From positions 1 to 64,000 of the forward strand of contig NZ_JRKO01000030.1 in NCBI RefSeq assembly GCF_000763885.1: 64,000 bases of DNA, given 5' to 3'. The notes beneath the pieces were generated by a model, which did not search any database, was not told the origin of the DNA, and worked only from the letters and a program-made list of their open reading frames with translations. The translations under genes and the position numbers were made by a program. The stretch is from Paracoccus versutus. GTDB lineage: Bacteria > Pseudomonadota > Alphaproteobacteria > Rhodobacterales > Rhodobacteraceae. Shown in pieces: positions 1 to 10,108 of the stretch (its first letter is position 1; every line of letters begins with the position of its first letter).

Positions 1-1293
<1,293 letters not shown>

Positions 1294-1599
1294 GTCCTGG
1301 CGCCTTTCCCCCGGTTTTGCGGCCTTTTAAGCGGCGGCGAAGGGTTAGGAAAGGGGCCCGCGCGCGGGGCCGGGAAAAACCGCGGCCGGCGGGGCAAAAA
1401 AAAGCCGGGCATGAAGCCCGGCTCAAGTCCAACAGGGAGGTTGAAGGTGATGAGAGTTTCCTCAAACCATCGCCTTCGAGATCGGAAATATGTGCAGTCG
1501 GCGAACGGTTCAAGGATCATTTCCGCATTGCAGCACATGCCCGATATGCATTCTGCGAATGCCTCGGGCAAAGCCGTGCGGCATCTGCCCGTTTCGCGC
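1294..1599. other. Intergenic region between purL and LysR gene; possible 3'UTR-derived small RNA
   Basis: These 306 bases separate two minus-strand genes. They contain a strong intrinsic terminator (1396-1423) lying 177 nt past the LysR stop codon. The 1424-1599 stretch is less GC-rich than its surroundings and could be a long 3'UTR or a small RNA. A short minus-strand reading frame opens here (ATG near 1538) but runs straight through the terminator hairpin, so it is not convincing as a gene. The 1294-1395 part must carry the purL promoter; no clear -35/-10 pair was recognised. Confidence 0.4.
1396..1423 (-). terminator. Rho-independent terminator
   Basis: Read on the minus strand there is a perfect 8-bp stem AGCCGGGC/GCCCGGCT with a 5-nt loop, followed at once by eight T residues (A-tract at 1396-1403 on the plus strand). 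It terminates transcripts coming from the LysR-family gene and isolates purL. Confidence 0.85.
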
Positions 1600-2520
1600 T
1601 CATCCTGCGGACGGGTCGGCGGCCTGTTCCTCGGTCTGCTGGCGGCGCAGGGACTGGATCTCCTCCAGCACGAAATCGCGGAAGGCGGCGACGCGGCGCG
1701 AGGCGCGCAATTCCTCGGGGAAGGCCAGGAAGACCGGCACCTCGCCCGACTGGATGTCGGGCAACACGCGGGTCAGGCTGGGGAAATCCGACGACAGGTA
1801 ATCCGGCAGGACGCCGATGCCGACATGGTTCAGCACGCCTTGCAGCACGCCGAAGTAATTGTTCACCATCAAGGTCGAGCTGATGTTGCGCGCCAGCAGC
1901 ATTTGCGACAGCACCGCGCCCGAGCTGACCTGCGGCGTCTGCGGGTTCTGGCAGATCAGCCGGTGCGGCCCCAGATCCTCCAGCGTCTCGGGGGTGCCGG
2001 CCTTGGCCAGATATTCCGGCGTGGCATAAAGCCGCATGCGAATGTTCAGCAGCCGGCGGCGGATCAGATCCTGCTGGTTCGGCTCCTTCATGCGGATGGC
2101 CACGTCGGCCTCGCGCATGGGCAGGTCCAGCACGCGTTCTTCCAGCATCAGGTCGATCTTGAGATCGGGATAGCGGTCGTAAAGCTTGGCCAGCCGCGGC
2201 ACCAGCCACATGGTGCCGAAGCCGGTGGTGGTCGTGACCTTGAGTTCGCCGAAGACGCTTTCCTCGCTGTCGCGGATGCGGGCGGCGGTGGTGTCGAGCT
2301 TGCGGACCATGGAAGAGGTCGCCTCGAACAGCAGTTCCCCCTGTTCGGTCAGGATCAGCCCGCGGGCATGGCGGTGAAAAAGGGTGGTGCCCAGCGAATC
2401 CTCCAGCGCGCGGATCTGGCGGCTGACGGCGGACTGGGACAGGTGCAAAACATCGCCCGCGTGGGTCAGGCTGCCCGCGTCGGCGACGGCGTGAAATATT
2501 CTTAACTTATCCCAGTCCAT
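1600..2520 (-). CDS. LysR-family transcriptional regulator
   Basis: A 306-residue LysR-type regulator. The N-terminal winged helix-turn-helix (about residues 3-62, with LSQSAVSRQIRALED) is followed by a type-2 periplasmic-binding-like effector domain to about residue 295. The start MDWDKLRIF at 2520 is preferred over an upstream in-frame ATG because LysR proteins begin a few residues before the first helix. It is divergent from murI, with a 476-bp gap. The effector and targets cannot be read from sequence; the gene is of a type widely conserved in Rhodobacteraceae. Confidence 0.88.
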   Translation of the reverse strand: MDWDKLRIFHAVADAGSLTHAGDVLHLSQSAVSRQIRALEDSLGTTLFHRHARGLILTEQGELLFEATSSMVRKLDTTAARIRDSEESVFGELKVTTTTGFGTMWLVPRLAKLYDRYPDLKIDLMLEERVLDLPMREADVAIRMKEPNQQDLIRRRLLNIRMRLYATPEYLAKAGTPETLEDLGPHRLICQNPQTPQVSSGAVLSQMLLARNISSTLMVNNYFGVLQGVLNHVGIGVLPDYLSSDFPSLTRVLPDIQSGEVPVFLAFPEELRASRRVAAFRDFVLEEIQSLRRQQTEEQAADPSAG

Positions 2521-2996
2521 AACAGTGCTTTCTTGCGGCATCAGCCATGCAATCCGTGCAACCCTTATCACAGAAGGTTAGCGGAACAAGCCTGCAAAAC
2601 GCCAAGAAAACCCTTTCTCGGACAGTGTTGCTTACCCACAATGCGCAGCGAATGGCCACCCGGCGAGCAGGGGCAGGCCAGGCCTGTGCAAATCCCGTCC
2701 GGGGTGCCGATTCGGGCCGGCGAAACGTCACGCGCTTTTGAACTGCACCGGGTGGTCGGGCGGGTGCCCCCGACCGGGCGCGGGACCGGGCCGCGCGACC
2801 TTCTGCCGCAAGGGCGGCCCGCCGCTGCCGCCCCTGCGCCCCGCCGGCAGGGGAATCGGCCGGGAAAACCCGTGCTGGGGCGGCCCCAAAGGCCTTGCCT
2901 CGCCGCACTCCCCGGCCCGGCGGCGGGGTGACATAAATCATGGCATTCCGGCGCGGCGCATCCTAAAAAAGGCCATTCGCGAGCAGGAGGCTAGTC
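2521..2996. other. Divergent intergenic region between LysR gene and murI
   Basis: This 476-bp gap must hold the promoters for both flanking genes. The first 100 bases next to the LysR start are relatively AT-rich, as expected for a promoter and autoregulatory site. The rest (about 2740-2930) is very GC-rich. Open frames here have no recognisable protein character. I see no RNA gene, repeat or mobile element. Confidence 0.4.
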
Positions 2997-3809
2997 ATGG
3001 CGGTGGGCGTATTCGATTCGGGTCTGGGCGGGCTGACTGTTCTGGCCGCCATCGCCGCCCGGATGCCCGACCTGCCGCTGGTCTATCTGGGCGACAATGC
3101 CCATACCCCCTATGGCGTGCGGGACGCCGAGGACATCTTCGGCCTGACCTGCGCCGGGGTCGAGCGGCTTTGGGCCGAGGGCTGCGATCTGGTGATCCTG
3201 GCCTGCAACACCGCCTCGGCCGCCGCGCTCAAGCGCATGCAGGAAACCTGGCTGCCCGCGGACAAGCGCGTGCTGGGGGTCTTCGTGCCGATGATCGAGG
3301 CACTGACCGAGCGCGGCTGGGGCGACAATTCGCCCCCGCGCGAGGTGGCGGTGAAGCATGTGGCGCTGTTCGCCACGCCCGCCACCGTGGCAAGCCGCGC
3401 CTTCCAGCGCGAGCTGGCCTTTCGCGCCATCGGCGTCGATGTCGAGGCCCAGCCCTGCGGCGGCGTCGTCGACGCCATCGAGATGGGCGACGAGATCCTG
3501 GCCGAGGCGCTGGTGACATCCCATGTCGAGGCGCTGTTGCGCCGGATGCCGCATCCCGAGGCGGCGATCCTGGGCTGCACGCATTACCCGCTGGTGCAGG
3601 CCGCCTTCCAGAAGGCGCTGGGGCCGGGGGTCAAGGTCTATTCCCAGCCCGACCTGGTCGCCGAAAGCCTTGATGACTATCTTGAGCGCCATCCTGAAAT
3701 GCTGGGCGCGGGCACCCGTTCGCGCTTCCTGACCACGGGCGATCCCGAGCGCGTCTCGGGCAAGGCCACGCAATTCCTCCGCCATCCGATCAGGTTCGAA
3801 AGCGCCTGA
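2997..3809 (+). CDS. murI: Glutamate racemase
   Basis: Interconverts L- and D-glutamate, supplying D-Glu for peptidoglycan (cytoplasm). The 270-residue length is typical. Visible catalytic elements are the N-terminal DSGLGG motif (Asp7-Ser8), the first catalytic cysteine in ACNTAS (Cys70) and the second in LGCTHYP (Cys194, followed by His196). A good ribosome-binding site, GCAGGAGG, precedes the ATG. It is followed after 18 bp by ccmE on the same strand, so the two may be co-transcribed although their functions are unrelated. Confidence 0.96.
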   Translation: MAVGVFDSGLGGLTVLAAIAARMPDLPLVYLGDNAHTPYGVRDAEDIFGLTCAGVERLWAEGCDLVILACNTASAAALKRMQETWLPADKRVLGVFVPMIEALTERGWGDNSPPREVAVKHVALFATPATVASRAFQRELAFRAIGVDVEAQPCGGVVDAIEMGDEILAEALVTSHVEALLRRMPHPEAAILGCTHYPLVQAAFQKALGPGVKVYSQPDLVAESLDDYLERHPEMLGAGTRSRFLTTGDPERVSGKATQFLRHPIRFESA

Positions 3810-3827
3810 ACAAGGAAAGCTTGCAAC

Positions 3828-4271
3828 ATGAAGTCATTGAAGAAAAGACGCCGGATCCAGATCCTGATAGCCGCCGCCGTGGCCCTTGTGCTGGCCGTCG
3901 GGCTGATCGGCTACGGGTTTCGCGACGGCATCAACCTTTACCGCTCGCCCAGCCAGATGACCGAGAACCCGCCCGAGGTGGGCGAGGTGTTCCGCCTGGG
4001 CGGCCTGGTCGAGGACGGCAGCCTGGTGCGCGGCGCCAGCGAGACGGTGACCTTCCGCGTGACCGACGGCGGCGCCACCATCCCGGTGCGCTTTACCGGC
4101 GTGCTGCCCGACCTGTTCTCGGAAGGCCAGGGCATGATCGGCACCGGGCGGATGGAGGGCGAGACCTTCGTCGCCTCGGAAATCCTGGCCAAGCACGACG
4201 AGAACTACATGCCGCGCGAAGTCATGGATTCGCTGAAGGAGCAGGGCGTCTACCAGGAGCCGAACTCCTGA
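3828..4271 (+). CDS. ccmE: Cytochrome c maturation haem chaperone CcmE
   Basis: Periplasmic, membrane-anchored haem chaperone of system I cytochrome c biogenesis; it binds haem covalently and passes it to CcmF/CcmH. The 147 residues have a basic N-terminus, one membrane anchor (about 9-30), an OB-fold domain and the haem-attachment motif KHDENYMP, with His123 and Tyr127. ccmF and ccmH follow, but a muramidase/holin pair sits between ccmE and ccmF. The product is needed for the c-type cytochromes used in denitrification. Confidence 0.95.
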   Translation: MKSLKKRRRIQILIAAAVALVLAVGLIGYGFRDGINLYRSPSQMTENPPEVGEVFRLGGLVEDGSLVRGASETVTFRVTDGGATIPVRFTGVLPDLFSEGQGMIGTGRMEGETFVASEILAKHDENYMPREVMDSLKEQGVYQEPNS

Positions 4272-4287
4272 CGCAACGCGCGCCCGG

Positions 4288-4302
4288 TTAACGGCCGGTT
4301 AA
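4288..4302. promoter_or_regulatory. CtrA-type box (TTAA-N7-TTAA) upstream of lysis genes
   Basis: A perfect TTAA, seven bases, TTAA is present, itself embedded in an inverted repeat (GGTTAAC flanking CGGC). It lies 46 bp before the ATG of the muramidase gene. This is the full consensus for the response regulator CtrA, which in Rhodobacter controls gene-transfer-agent release. Binding is inferred only. Confidence 0.5.
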
Positions 4303-4347
4303 CCGGATTTCTCCAGCCTTGGTCCGCTTCAGGATTGGGGGCTGGAC

Positions 4348-4959
4348 ATGAAGACAGTAACGCAGATCGCGGCCGAGATCGTCGCGCGTGAGGGGGGCTA
4401 CGTCAACGACCCCGACGATCCGGGCGGGGCGACGAAATTCGGCGTCACGCTGGCGACCCTGCAGCGGCTGGGGATCGACAGGACCGGCGACGGGCGGGTC
4501 GACGTGGCGGATGTCAGGGCGCTGACCCGCGCCGATGCCGAGCGCATCTTCGTCGAGCATTATTTCCGCCGCCCGCGCCTGGCGGAACTGCCGGTCTCGG
4601 TGCAGGCCTCGGTCTTCGACATGTATGTCAATGCCGGCGCCAATGCGGTGAAGATCCTGCAACGGCTGGCCACGCGCATGGGCTTTGCGGCCACGGACGA
4701 CGGCGTGGTCGGGCCGCGCACCATCCAGGCTGCGCAGCAGGCCGATGCGGCGGCGCCGGGCTATTTCGCCGATGCCTACGGGATCGCGCGGCGCAACTAT
4801 TACTACGCATTGGGCGATGCGCGCCCGGCCAGCCGCAAATACGCCCGCACCAGAACGGGGGGCAAGGGCGGCTGGATCCTGCGGGCCGAGGAGTTCATCT
4901 CGGCCAAGTATCACCTGACGGCGGCCGAGCATCGGGCGAGGGTGGCGAAATGGGGCTGA
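4348..4959 (+). CDS. GH108-family N-acetylmuramidase (gene-transfer-agent-type endolysin)
   Basis: Predicted peptidoglycan hydrolase of 203 residues. The N-terminal GH108 motif, REGGYVNDPDDPGGATKFGV (about 16-35), contains the likely catalytic glutamate. The C-terminal part (about 95-195) resembles the PG_binding_3 domain normally fused to GH108 lysozymes. There is no Sec signal peptide, consistent with holin-dependent export. The stop overlaps the start of a holin gene by 10 bp. In Rhodobacter capsulatus a comparable endolysin/holin pair outside the main cluster releases the gene transfer agent. A role in type 10-like secretion is the alternative. Confidence 0.85.
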   Translation: MKTVTQIAAEIVAREGGYVNDPDDPGGATKFGVTLATLQRLGIDRTGDGRVDVADVRALTRADAERIFVEHYFRRPRLAELPVSVQASVFDMYVNAGANAVKILQRLATRMGFAATDDGVVGPRTIQAAQQADAAAPGYFADAYGIARRNYYYALGDARPASRKYARTRTGGKGGWILRAEEFISAKYHLTAAEHRARVAKWG

Positions 4960-5483
4960 TGGACCGTTTCCTGGGCGCCAGCGGCGCCGTCACCACCGTC
5001 GCCAATGCCGCGACCGGCGTGGCCGAGGTGTTCCGCGAGAACGCGACGCGGCGCATGGAACTGGACGAAGAGGCCTATGCCCGCGCCATCGCCCAGCTTT
5101 CCGGCGAGTTCGCCGCCCAGCCGTGTGGTTGGTTCGACGCGATGATGAACGGGCTGAACCGGCTGCCGCGGCCGCTGATGACGCTGGGGACGGTGGGGCT
5201 GTTCACCTATGCCATGGCCGATCCCGAGGGTTTCGGCCTGCGGATGGAGAGCCTGAACCTGGTGCCCGAGCCGCTCTGGTGGCTGCTGGGCGCCATCATC
5301 AGCTTCTATTTCGGCGCGCGAGAGGCGCATTACTTTCGCAGCCGGCCCATGCTGCCCGTCCCGCCGCGCAAGGCAGGCGCCGAGGACGCGCCGGCCGCAT
5401 CCCAGGCGCCGCTGATGACGGCCGAGCCCTTCGAGGACAACCCGGCCCTGCGGGATTGGGCCGCGGCCGGCGCGGCGCGCTAG
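4950..5483 (+). CDS. Three-TM holin family protein (gene-transfer-agent holin type)
   Basis: A 177-residue protein whose N-terminal half is soluble and helical, followed by hydrophobic segments around residues 70-92 (LMTLGTVGLFTYAMA) and 103-123 (LWWLLGAIISFYFGA). The composition matches the GTA_holin_3TM type of family. It overlaps the preceding muramidase gene and is presumably translated with it. Together they form a lysis or secretion cassette inside the ccm locus. A second in-frame ATG at 4959 is possible. The assignment rests on topology and partner gene, not on a strong motif. Confidence 0.75.
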   Translation: MGLMDRFLGASGAVTTVANAATGVAEVFRENATRRMELDEEAYARAIAQLSGEFAAQPCGWFDAMMNGLNRLPRPLMTLGTVGLFTYAMADPEGFGLRMESLNLVPEPLWWLLGAIISFYFGAREAHYFRSRPMLPVPPRKAGAEDAPAASQAPLMTAEPFEDNPALRDWAAAGAAR

Positions 5484-5573
5484 CGATGCTGTGACAATCT
5501 GGCAGGTGCGGGGGGCTGGTTTGCCGCCCGCACCGCGGCTATCCTGCGGCGCAGCCACCCCCGGAGGAAGCCC

Positions 5574-7535
5574 ATGATCGCTGAACTTGGCCATTTTGCA
5601 CTGATCCTGGCCTTTGTCGTGGCCCTGTTCCAGATGGTCGTGCCGATGATCGGTGCCAGCAAGGGCTGGAGCGGCTGGATCGACTCCGCCCGCCCTGCCG
5701 CGCTGGCGCAGTTCGGGCTGGTCGGCATTTCCTTCGCGGCGCTGACCATGGCCTTCGTGACCTCGGATTTCTCGGTCGCGCTGGTCTACCAGAACTCGCA
5801 CACCGCCAAGCCGATGATCTACAAGATCAGCGGCGTCTGGGGCAACCACGAGGGCTCGATGCTGCTGTGGGTGCTGATCGTGGCGCTGTTCGGCGCCATG
5901 GCGGCCGTCTTCGACGCCAACCTGCCGCCCAAGCTGCGGGCGCGGGTGCTGTCGGTGCAGGCCTCGATCGGCGCGGCCTTCCTGGCCTTCACCCTGTTCA
6001 CCTCGAACCCCTTCCTGCGCATGGAAAGCCCGCCCTTCGACGGGCGCGACCTGAACCCGCTGCTGCAGGATCCGGGCCTCGCCTTCCATCCGCCCTTCCT
6101 TTACCTCGGCTATGTCGGGCTCAGCATGGCCTTCAGCTTCGCCGTCGCCGCGCTGATCGAGGGGCGGGTCGATGCCGCCTGGGCGCGCTGGGTCAGGCCC
6201 TGGACGCTGGCGGCCTGGGTGTTCCTGACCATCGGCATCGCGCTGGGATCCTGGTGGGCCTATTACGAGCTGGGCTGGGGCGGCTTCTGGTTCTGGGATC
6301 CGGTGGAAAACGCCAGCTTCATGCCCTGGCTGATCGCCGCCGCGCTGCTGCATTCCGCCATCGTGGTGGAAAAGCGCGAGGTGCTGAAAAGCTGGACCAT
6401 CCTGCTGGCGATCATGGCCTTCGGCTTTTCGCTGATCGGCACCTTCATCGTGCGCTCGGGCGTCATCACCTCGGTCCACAGCTTCGCCAGCGATCCGCAG
6501 CGCGGCGTGTTCATCCTGGCGATCCTGGCCTTCTTCGTCGGCGGTGCGCTGCTGCTTTACACCTTCCGCGCCGCCTCGATGCAGGCGCGGGGCGCCTTCG
6601 CCCCGGTCTCGCGCGAGGGGGCGCTGGTCCTGAACAACATCCTGCTGGCGGTCTCGACCTTCGTGGTCTTCATCGGCACGGTCTGGCCGCTGGTGGCCGA
6701 GATGCTGTGGGACCGCAGGCTGTCGGTCGGCGCGCCCTTCTTCGAACAGGCCTTCACGCCCTTCATGGTGGCGCTGGCGATCATCCTGCCGGTCGGCGCC
6801 ATCCTGCCGTGGAAGCGCGGCAGGCTGAAGCGCGCGCTTTACCCGCTGCGCGGCGCGCTGGTCTTTGCCGGGGCGGTGATGGCGCTGGTCTTTGCCGTCT
6901 CGACCGGCCATTCGGCGCTGGCGGTGATCGGCGCGGGCCTGGGCGCCTGGCTGGTCGCGGGCGCGGCCGCCGACCTGTGGCTGCGCACCGGCAATTCCGG
7001 CCTTGCGCGCCTGCGCCGGCTGCCGCGCGCCGATTGGGGCAAGGCCGTGGCCCATTCCGGGCTGGGCGTCACCTTCATCGGCATCAGCCTGCTGATGGCC
7101 TGGCAGGTCGAGGACATCCGCGTGGCCCGGATCGGCGAGACCTTCACCGTCGCCGGCTACGACATCACCCTGGACAGCGTCGAAGAGCGTCCGGGCCCCA
7201 ACTACAACTCGATCATCGCCGCGATGAGCGTCGATCGCGACGGGCGACAGGTCGCACTGCTGCATCCCGAAAAGCGGGTCTATCCGGTGCAATCCATGCC
7301 CACGACCGAGGCGGCGATCCAGAACGGGCTGTTCCGTGACCTCTACCTGGTCATCGGCGACGAGCAGCAGGACGGCGGCTGGGCGGTGCGGGTCTATATC
7401 AAGCCCTTCGCCAGCTGGATCTGGCTGGGCTCGGCGCTGATGGCGCTTGGCGGCTTCATCAGCCTGTCGGACCGGCGCTATCGCGTCGCTGCCGGCGCCC
7501 GCCATGCCCGCGTCGCGCCCCAGCCGGCGGAGTAG
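5574..7535 (+). CDS. ccmF: Haem lyase subunit CcmF
   Basis: A polytopic inner-membrane protein of 653 residues that with CcmH attaches haem to apocytochromes c in the periplasm. The WWD haem-handling signature is clear (WGGFWFWDPVENASFMPWL, about residues 237-255), with many transmembrane helices and conserved histidines. A ribosome-binding site GGAGG lies about 8 bp before the ATG. The stop is 3 bp before ccmH. Confidence 0.97.
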   Translation: MIAELGHFALILAFVVALFQMVVPMIGASKGWSGWIDSARPAALAQFGLVGISFAALTMAFVTSDFSVALVYQNSHTAKPMIYKISGVWGNHEGSMLLWVLIVALFGAMAAVFDANLPPKLRARVLSVQASIGAAFLAFTLFTSNPFLRMESPPFDGRDLNPLLQDPGLAFHPPFLYLGYVGLSMAFSFAVAALIEGRVDAAWARWVRPWTLAAWVFLTIGIALGSWWAYYELGWGGFWFWDPVENASFMPWLIAAALLHSAIVVEKREVLKSWTILLAIMAFGFSLIGTFIVRSGVITSVHSFASDPQRGVFILAILAFFVGGALLLYTFRAASMQARGAFAPVSREGALVLNNILLAVSTFVVFIGTVWPLVAEMLWDRRLSVGAPFFEQAFTPFMVALAIILPVGAILPWKRGRLKRALYPLRGALVFAGAVMALVFAVSTGHSALAVIGAGLGAWLVAGAAADLWLRTGNSGLARLRRLPRADWGKAVAHSGLGVTFIGISLLMAWQVEDIRVARIGETFTVAGYDITLDSVEERPGPNYNSIIAAMSVDRDGRQVALLHPEKRVYPVQSMPTTEAAIQNGLFRDLYLVIGDEQQDGGWAVRVYIKPFASWIWLGSALMALGGFISLSDRRYRVAAGARHARVAPQPAE

Positions 7536-7538
7536 CCC

Positions 7539-7991
7539 ATGCGCGCCCTGATCCTGTGCCTGTCGCTGCTGCTTGCGCTGCCCGCCCTGGCCGTCCAGCC
7601 GGACGAGGTGCTGTCCGACCCGGCGCTGGAGGCGCGGGCGCGCGAGATCTCCAAGACCCTGCGCTGCCCGGTCTGCCAGGGCGAGACCATCGACGAATCG
7701 AATGCCGCCATCAGCCGCGACCTGCGGCTTTACCTGCGCGAGCGCCTGGTCGCCGGCGACAGCGACAGCGAGGCGGTGCAGGCCATCGCCGACCGTTTCG
7801 GCGAATATGTCCTGTTCGAGCCGCCGGCGCGTGGGGCGAACTGGCTGCTTTACCTGGCCGGGCCGGTCATGGCGCTGCTGGCGCTGCTGGTGGGCTGGCG
7901 CTTCATCCGCTCGCGCGGCCTGGCCGAGGAAGGGCCGGCCAAGCTCAGCGACGAGGAAAAGGCCCGGCTGGAGCGGATCCTGCGCGACTGA
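7539..7991 (+). CDS. ccmH: Cytochrome c maturation thiol-reductase CcmH
   Basis: A 150-residue membrane protein with a cleavable signal peptide (about 1-18), the LRCPVCQ redox motif (Cys43 and Cys46) facing the periplasm and one C-terminal transmembrane helix (about 103-122). It reduces the haem-binding cysteines of apocytochromes and partners CcmF. This is the short form; the separate TPR protein CcmI is not encoded next to it in this window. Confidence 0.95.
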   Translation: MRALILCLSLLLALPALAVQPDEVLSDPALEARAREISKTLRCPVCQGETIDESNAAISRDLRLYLRERLVAGDSDSEAVQAIADRFGEYVLFEPPARGANWLLYLAGPVMALLALLVGWRFIRSRGLAEEGPAKLSDEEKARLERILRD

Positions 7992-8058
7992 CGCAGGGTC
8001 GGGGCTTTCCCGCCGCGCCCCGCCCCGGCAGGATGGCCGAAACCGGGGGAGGGGCAGG

Positions 8059-8829
8059 ATGAGCTTTCAGACCATCGAATTCACGCATCGAGACGGCATC
8101 GCAAGGCTGGCGCTGAACCGGCCCGACGTGGTCAACGCGCTCAACCGCGCCATGCGGGCCGAGATCGTCGCGGCGCTGACGGACCTGCCGCCGGGCACGC
8201 GCTGCGTGGTGCTGACCGGGAACGGGCGCGGCTTCTGCTCGGGCCAGGATCTGACCGATGCCACCGGCGGGTTCGACGTGGAAACCATCCTGCGCGAGGA
8301 ATACGAGCCGATGCTGGCCGCCATCTCGGACGCGCCGGTGCCGGTGATCGCCGCGGTGAACGGCATCGCGGCGGGGGCGGGGGCCAACCTGGCGCTGGCC
8401 GCCGATGTGGTCATCGCCGCGGAAAGCGCCAGTTTCGTGCAGGCGTTCAGCCGGATCGGCCTGATCCCGGATGCGGGCGGGACGTTCATCGTGCCGCGCT
8501 CGGTCGGGGTGCCGCGCGCCATGGGGATGATGCTGTTCGCCGACCGCATCCCGGCGGCGAAGGCGGCGGAATGGGGGCTGATCTGGGAAGCGGTGCCGGA
8601 TGCCGAGTTCGAAACCGTGGTGGCCGCGCGGGCCCAAGCCCTGGCCCAGGGGCCGACCGCGGCCTTCCTGGCGATCCGGCAGGCCCTGCGCGCCTCGGGC
8701 GGCAACGACATGGCCGGGCAGTTGCGGCTGGAGGCCAGGCTGCAAGGCGACATGGCCCGCACCGCGGATTTCGCCGAGGGCGTCGCGGCCTTCCTGGAAA
8801 AGCGCGCGCCCCGCTTCAACGGGCGCTGA
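8059..8829 (+). CDS. Enoyl-CoA hydratase/isomerase family protein, PaaG-like
   Basis: A 256-residue crotonase-fold enzyme. It carries the oxyanion-hole motifs GRGFCSGQDL (about 56-65) and a GIAAGAGANLALAADVV segment (about 101-117). The IPDAGGT motif and the AAEWGLIW segment resemble PaaG, the ring 1,2-epoxyphenylacetyl-CoA isomerase of phenylacetate breakdown. No other paa genes are nearby, so a generic enoyl-CoA hydratase role is equally possible. The start follows a GGGAGGGG ribosome-binding site. It is convergent with the NUDIX gene, 19 bp apart. Confidence 0.85.
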   Translation: MSFQTIEFTHRDGIARLALNRPDVVNALNRAMRAEIVAALTDLPPGTRCVVLTGNGRGFCSGQDLTDATGGFDVETILREEYEPMLAAISDAPVPVIAAVNGIAAGAGANLALAADVVIAAESASFVQAFSRIGLIPDAGGTFIVPRSVGVPRAMGMMLFADRIPAAKAAEWGLIWEAVPDAEFETVVAARAQALAQGPTAAFLAIRQALRASGGNDMAGQLRLEARLQGDMARTADFAEGVAAFLEKRAPRFNGR

Positions 8830-8848
8830 ATCGGGGGGCTGAGCCCGC

Positions 8849-9565
8849 CTAGCCGATGCGCTTGAAGCGCGGCACCGCCAGGCGGTTGTCGAAGAAGGGC
8901 ACCGTCGGCGGCGGGGCCAGCGGCCCGTCGCCGGCCCCGGCCAGCAGGCTTGCCACCTCGGCCAGAACCACCTCGGTGATGAAGGGCAGGTCCAGCGCCC
9001 GCGCCTCGGGCAGGGGCACCCAATGCAGGTGCGAAAGCTCGTCGCAGGCGGCGCTGAAATCGTGGCGGTCGCCGTGCAGCCGCTCGGCGTCCAGCAGCAG
9101 GAAGCGCGCGTCGAAGCGGCGGGGCCGGCCGGGCGGGGTGATGGCGCGGAACATGTAGATCAGCGCCGAGGCATCCGGCGCCAGCCCGGCGCCGGCGTAA
9201 TGGTCCCAGCCCTCGGGTGCGGGGCCGGGGGGGCCGGTCAGCAAGCCGGTTTCCTCGGCCAGTTCGCGCAGGGCGGCGGCGGCCAGCGCCAGGGGCGTGA
9301 CCTGCGATCCGTTGCGCGGCTCGGCCGCCAGCAGCGCCGAGGTCCGGGGCGGCAGTTCGCCGGCCAGGCGCACCTGCGCATCGCCCGCATCCACCGCGCC
9401 GCCGGGAAAGACGTATTTCGAAGGCATGAACACGGCCGAAGCCCCGCGCTGCCCCATCAGCACCGAAGGCCCGCCCTGGGCGTTGCGGTCCAGCACGATG
9501 ACGGTGGCGGCATCGCGGATCGGCTGCTCGGCGGCGTCGCGCGTCGGGGCGGGGGTTCCGGCCAT
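8849..9565 (-). CDS. NUDIX hydrolase
   Basis: A 238-residue protein with a NUDIX fold. The motif FPGGAVDAGD is separated from AAALRELAEETGLL by an insertion of about 30 residues, so the Nudix box is of the extended type seen in NUDT7/NUDT19-like CoA diphosphatases. The glutamates of REL-AEE are the metal ligands. The start MAGTPAPTR at 9565 lies 5 bp after the DUF983 gene, indicating co-transcription. The substrate (CoA or acyl-CoA derivative, or nucleotide) cannot be settled here. Confidence 0.85.
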   Translation of the reverse strand: MAGTPAPTRDAAEQPIRDAATVIVLDRNAQGGPSVLMGQRGASAVFMPSKYVFPGGAVDAGDAQVRLAGELPPRTSALLAAEPRNGSQVTPLALAAAALRELAEETGLLTGPPGPAPEGWDHYAGAGLAPDASALIYMFRAITPPGRPRRFDARFLLLDAERLHGDRHDFSAACDELSHLHWVPLPEARALDLPFITEVVLAEVASLLAGAGDGPLAPPPTVPFFDNRLAVPRFKRIG

Positions 9566-9570
9566 GGTGC

Positions 9571-10005
9571 TCACGACGCGGCGGCCTCGATCGCGGCAGG
9601 CTCGATCGAGGCGGGCTCGGCGCCGAAGCCATGCATCCGGCGCGCCCATTGGAAGCCGATCATCCCGCCCTTGATCCGCGGCAGCAGCAGCAGCGACAGC
9701 ACCACCGCGCCCAGGCCGAAGCCGATCAGCATGGCCATGGCCGAGGGGCGATACATCATGAAGATCGCCAGCAGCAGCGGCGCACCCAGATGCGAGACCA
9801 GCAGGATGGTCAGATAGGCCGGGCCGTCGTCGGCGCGCTGGTGGTGCAGTTCCTCGTGGCAATGCGGGCAGGTGGGGCTGACCGACAGATAGCCCCGAAA
9901 CAGCCGGCCCTGCCCGCAAGAGGGGCAGCGCCCAAGCGCGCCGCGCAGCATGGCCGGCTTGACGGGACGTTCGGGCAGGGCGGTGTCGGAATAGGCATGA
10001 GGCAT
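9571..10005 (-). CDS. DUF983 family membrane protein
   Basis: A 144-residue protein. The N-terminal half carries two zinc-ribbon-like CxxC motifs (CPSCGQG near residue 27 and CPHCHEE near residue 46). Two hydrophobic helices follow (about 65-85 and 88-107). This architecture defines the alphaproteobacterial DUF983 family, whose function is unknown. It lies 5 bp upstream of the NUDIX gene on the same strand. Confidence 0.85.
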   Translation of the reverse strand: MPHAYSDTALPERPVKPAMLRGALGRCPSCGQGRLFRGYLSVSPTCPHCHEELHHQRADDGPAYLTILLVSHLGAPLLLAIFMMYRPSAMAMLIGFGLGAVVLSLLLLPRIKGGMIGFQWARRMHGFGAEPASIEPAAIEAAAS

Positions 10006-10108
10006 GGGCGCGTTCCTTTCCTGTTCCGCCTTTATCTAGGGGATGCGGCCCATAAAGAAAAGCGCGCCGTAAGTCGGGAATTGCCGCGACAAAGGGACGC
10101 AGTGGCAA

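Noticed and set aside
2507..2941. Overlapping frames in the LysR-murI gap
   Set aside because: Compositionally biased (Arg/Pro/Gly-rich), no ribosome-binding site and no family resemblance.
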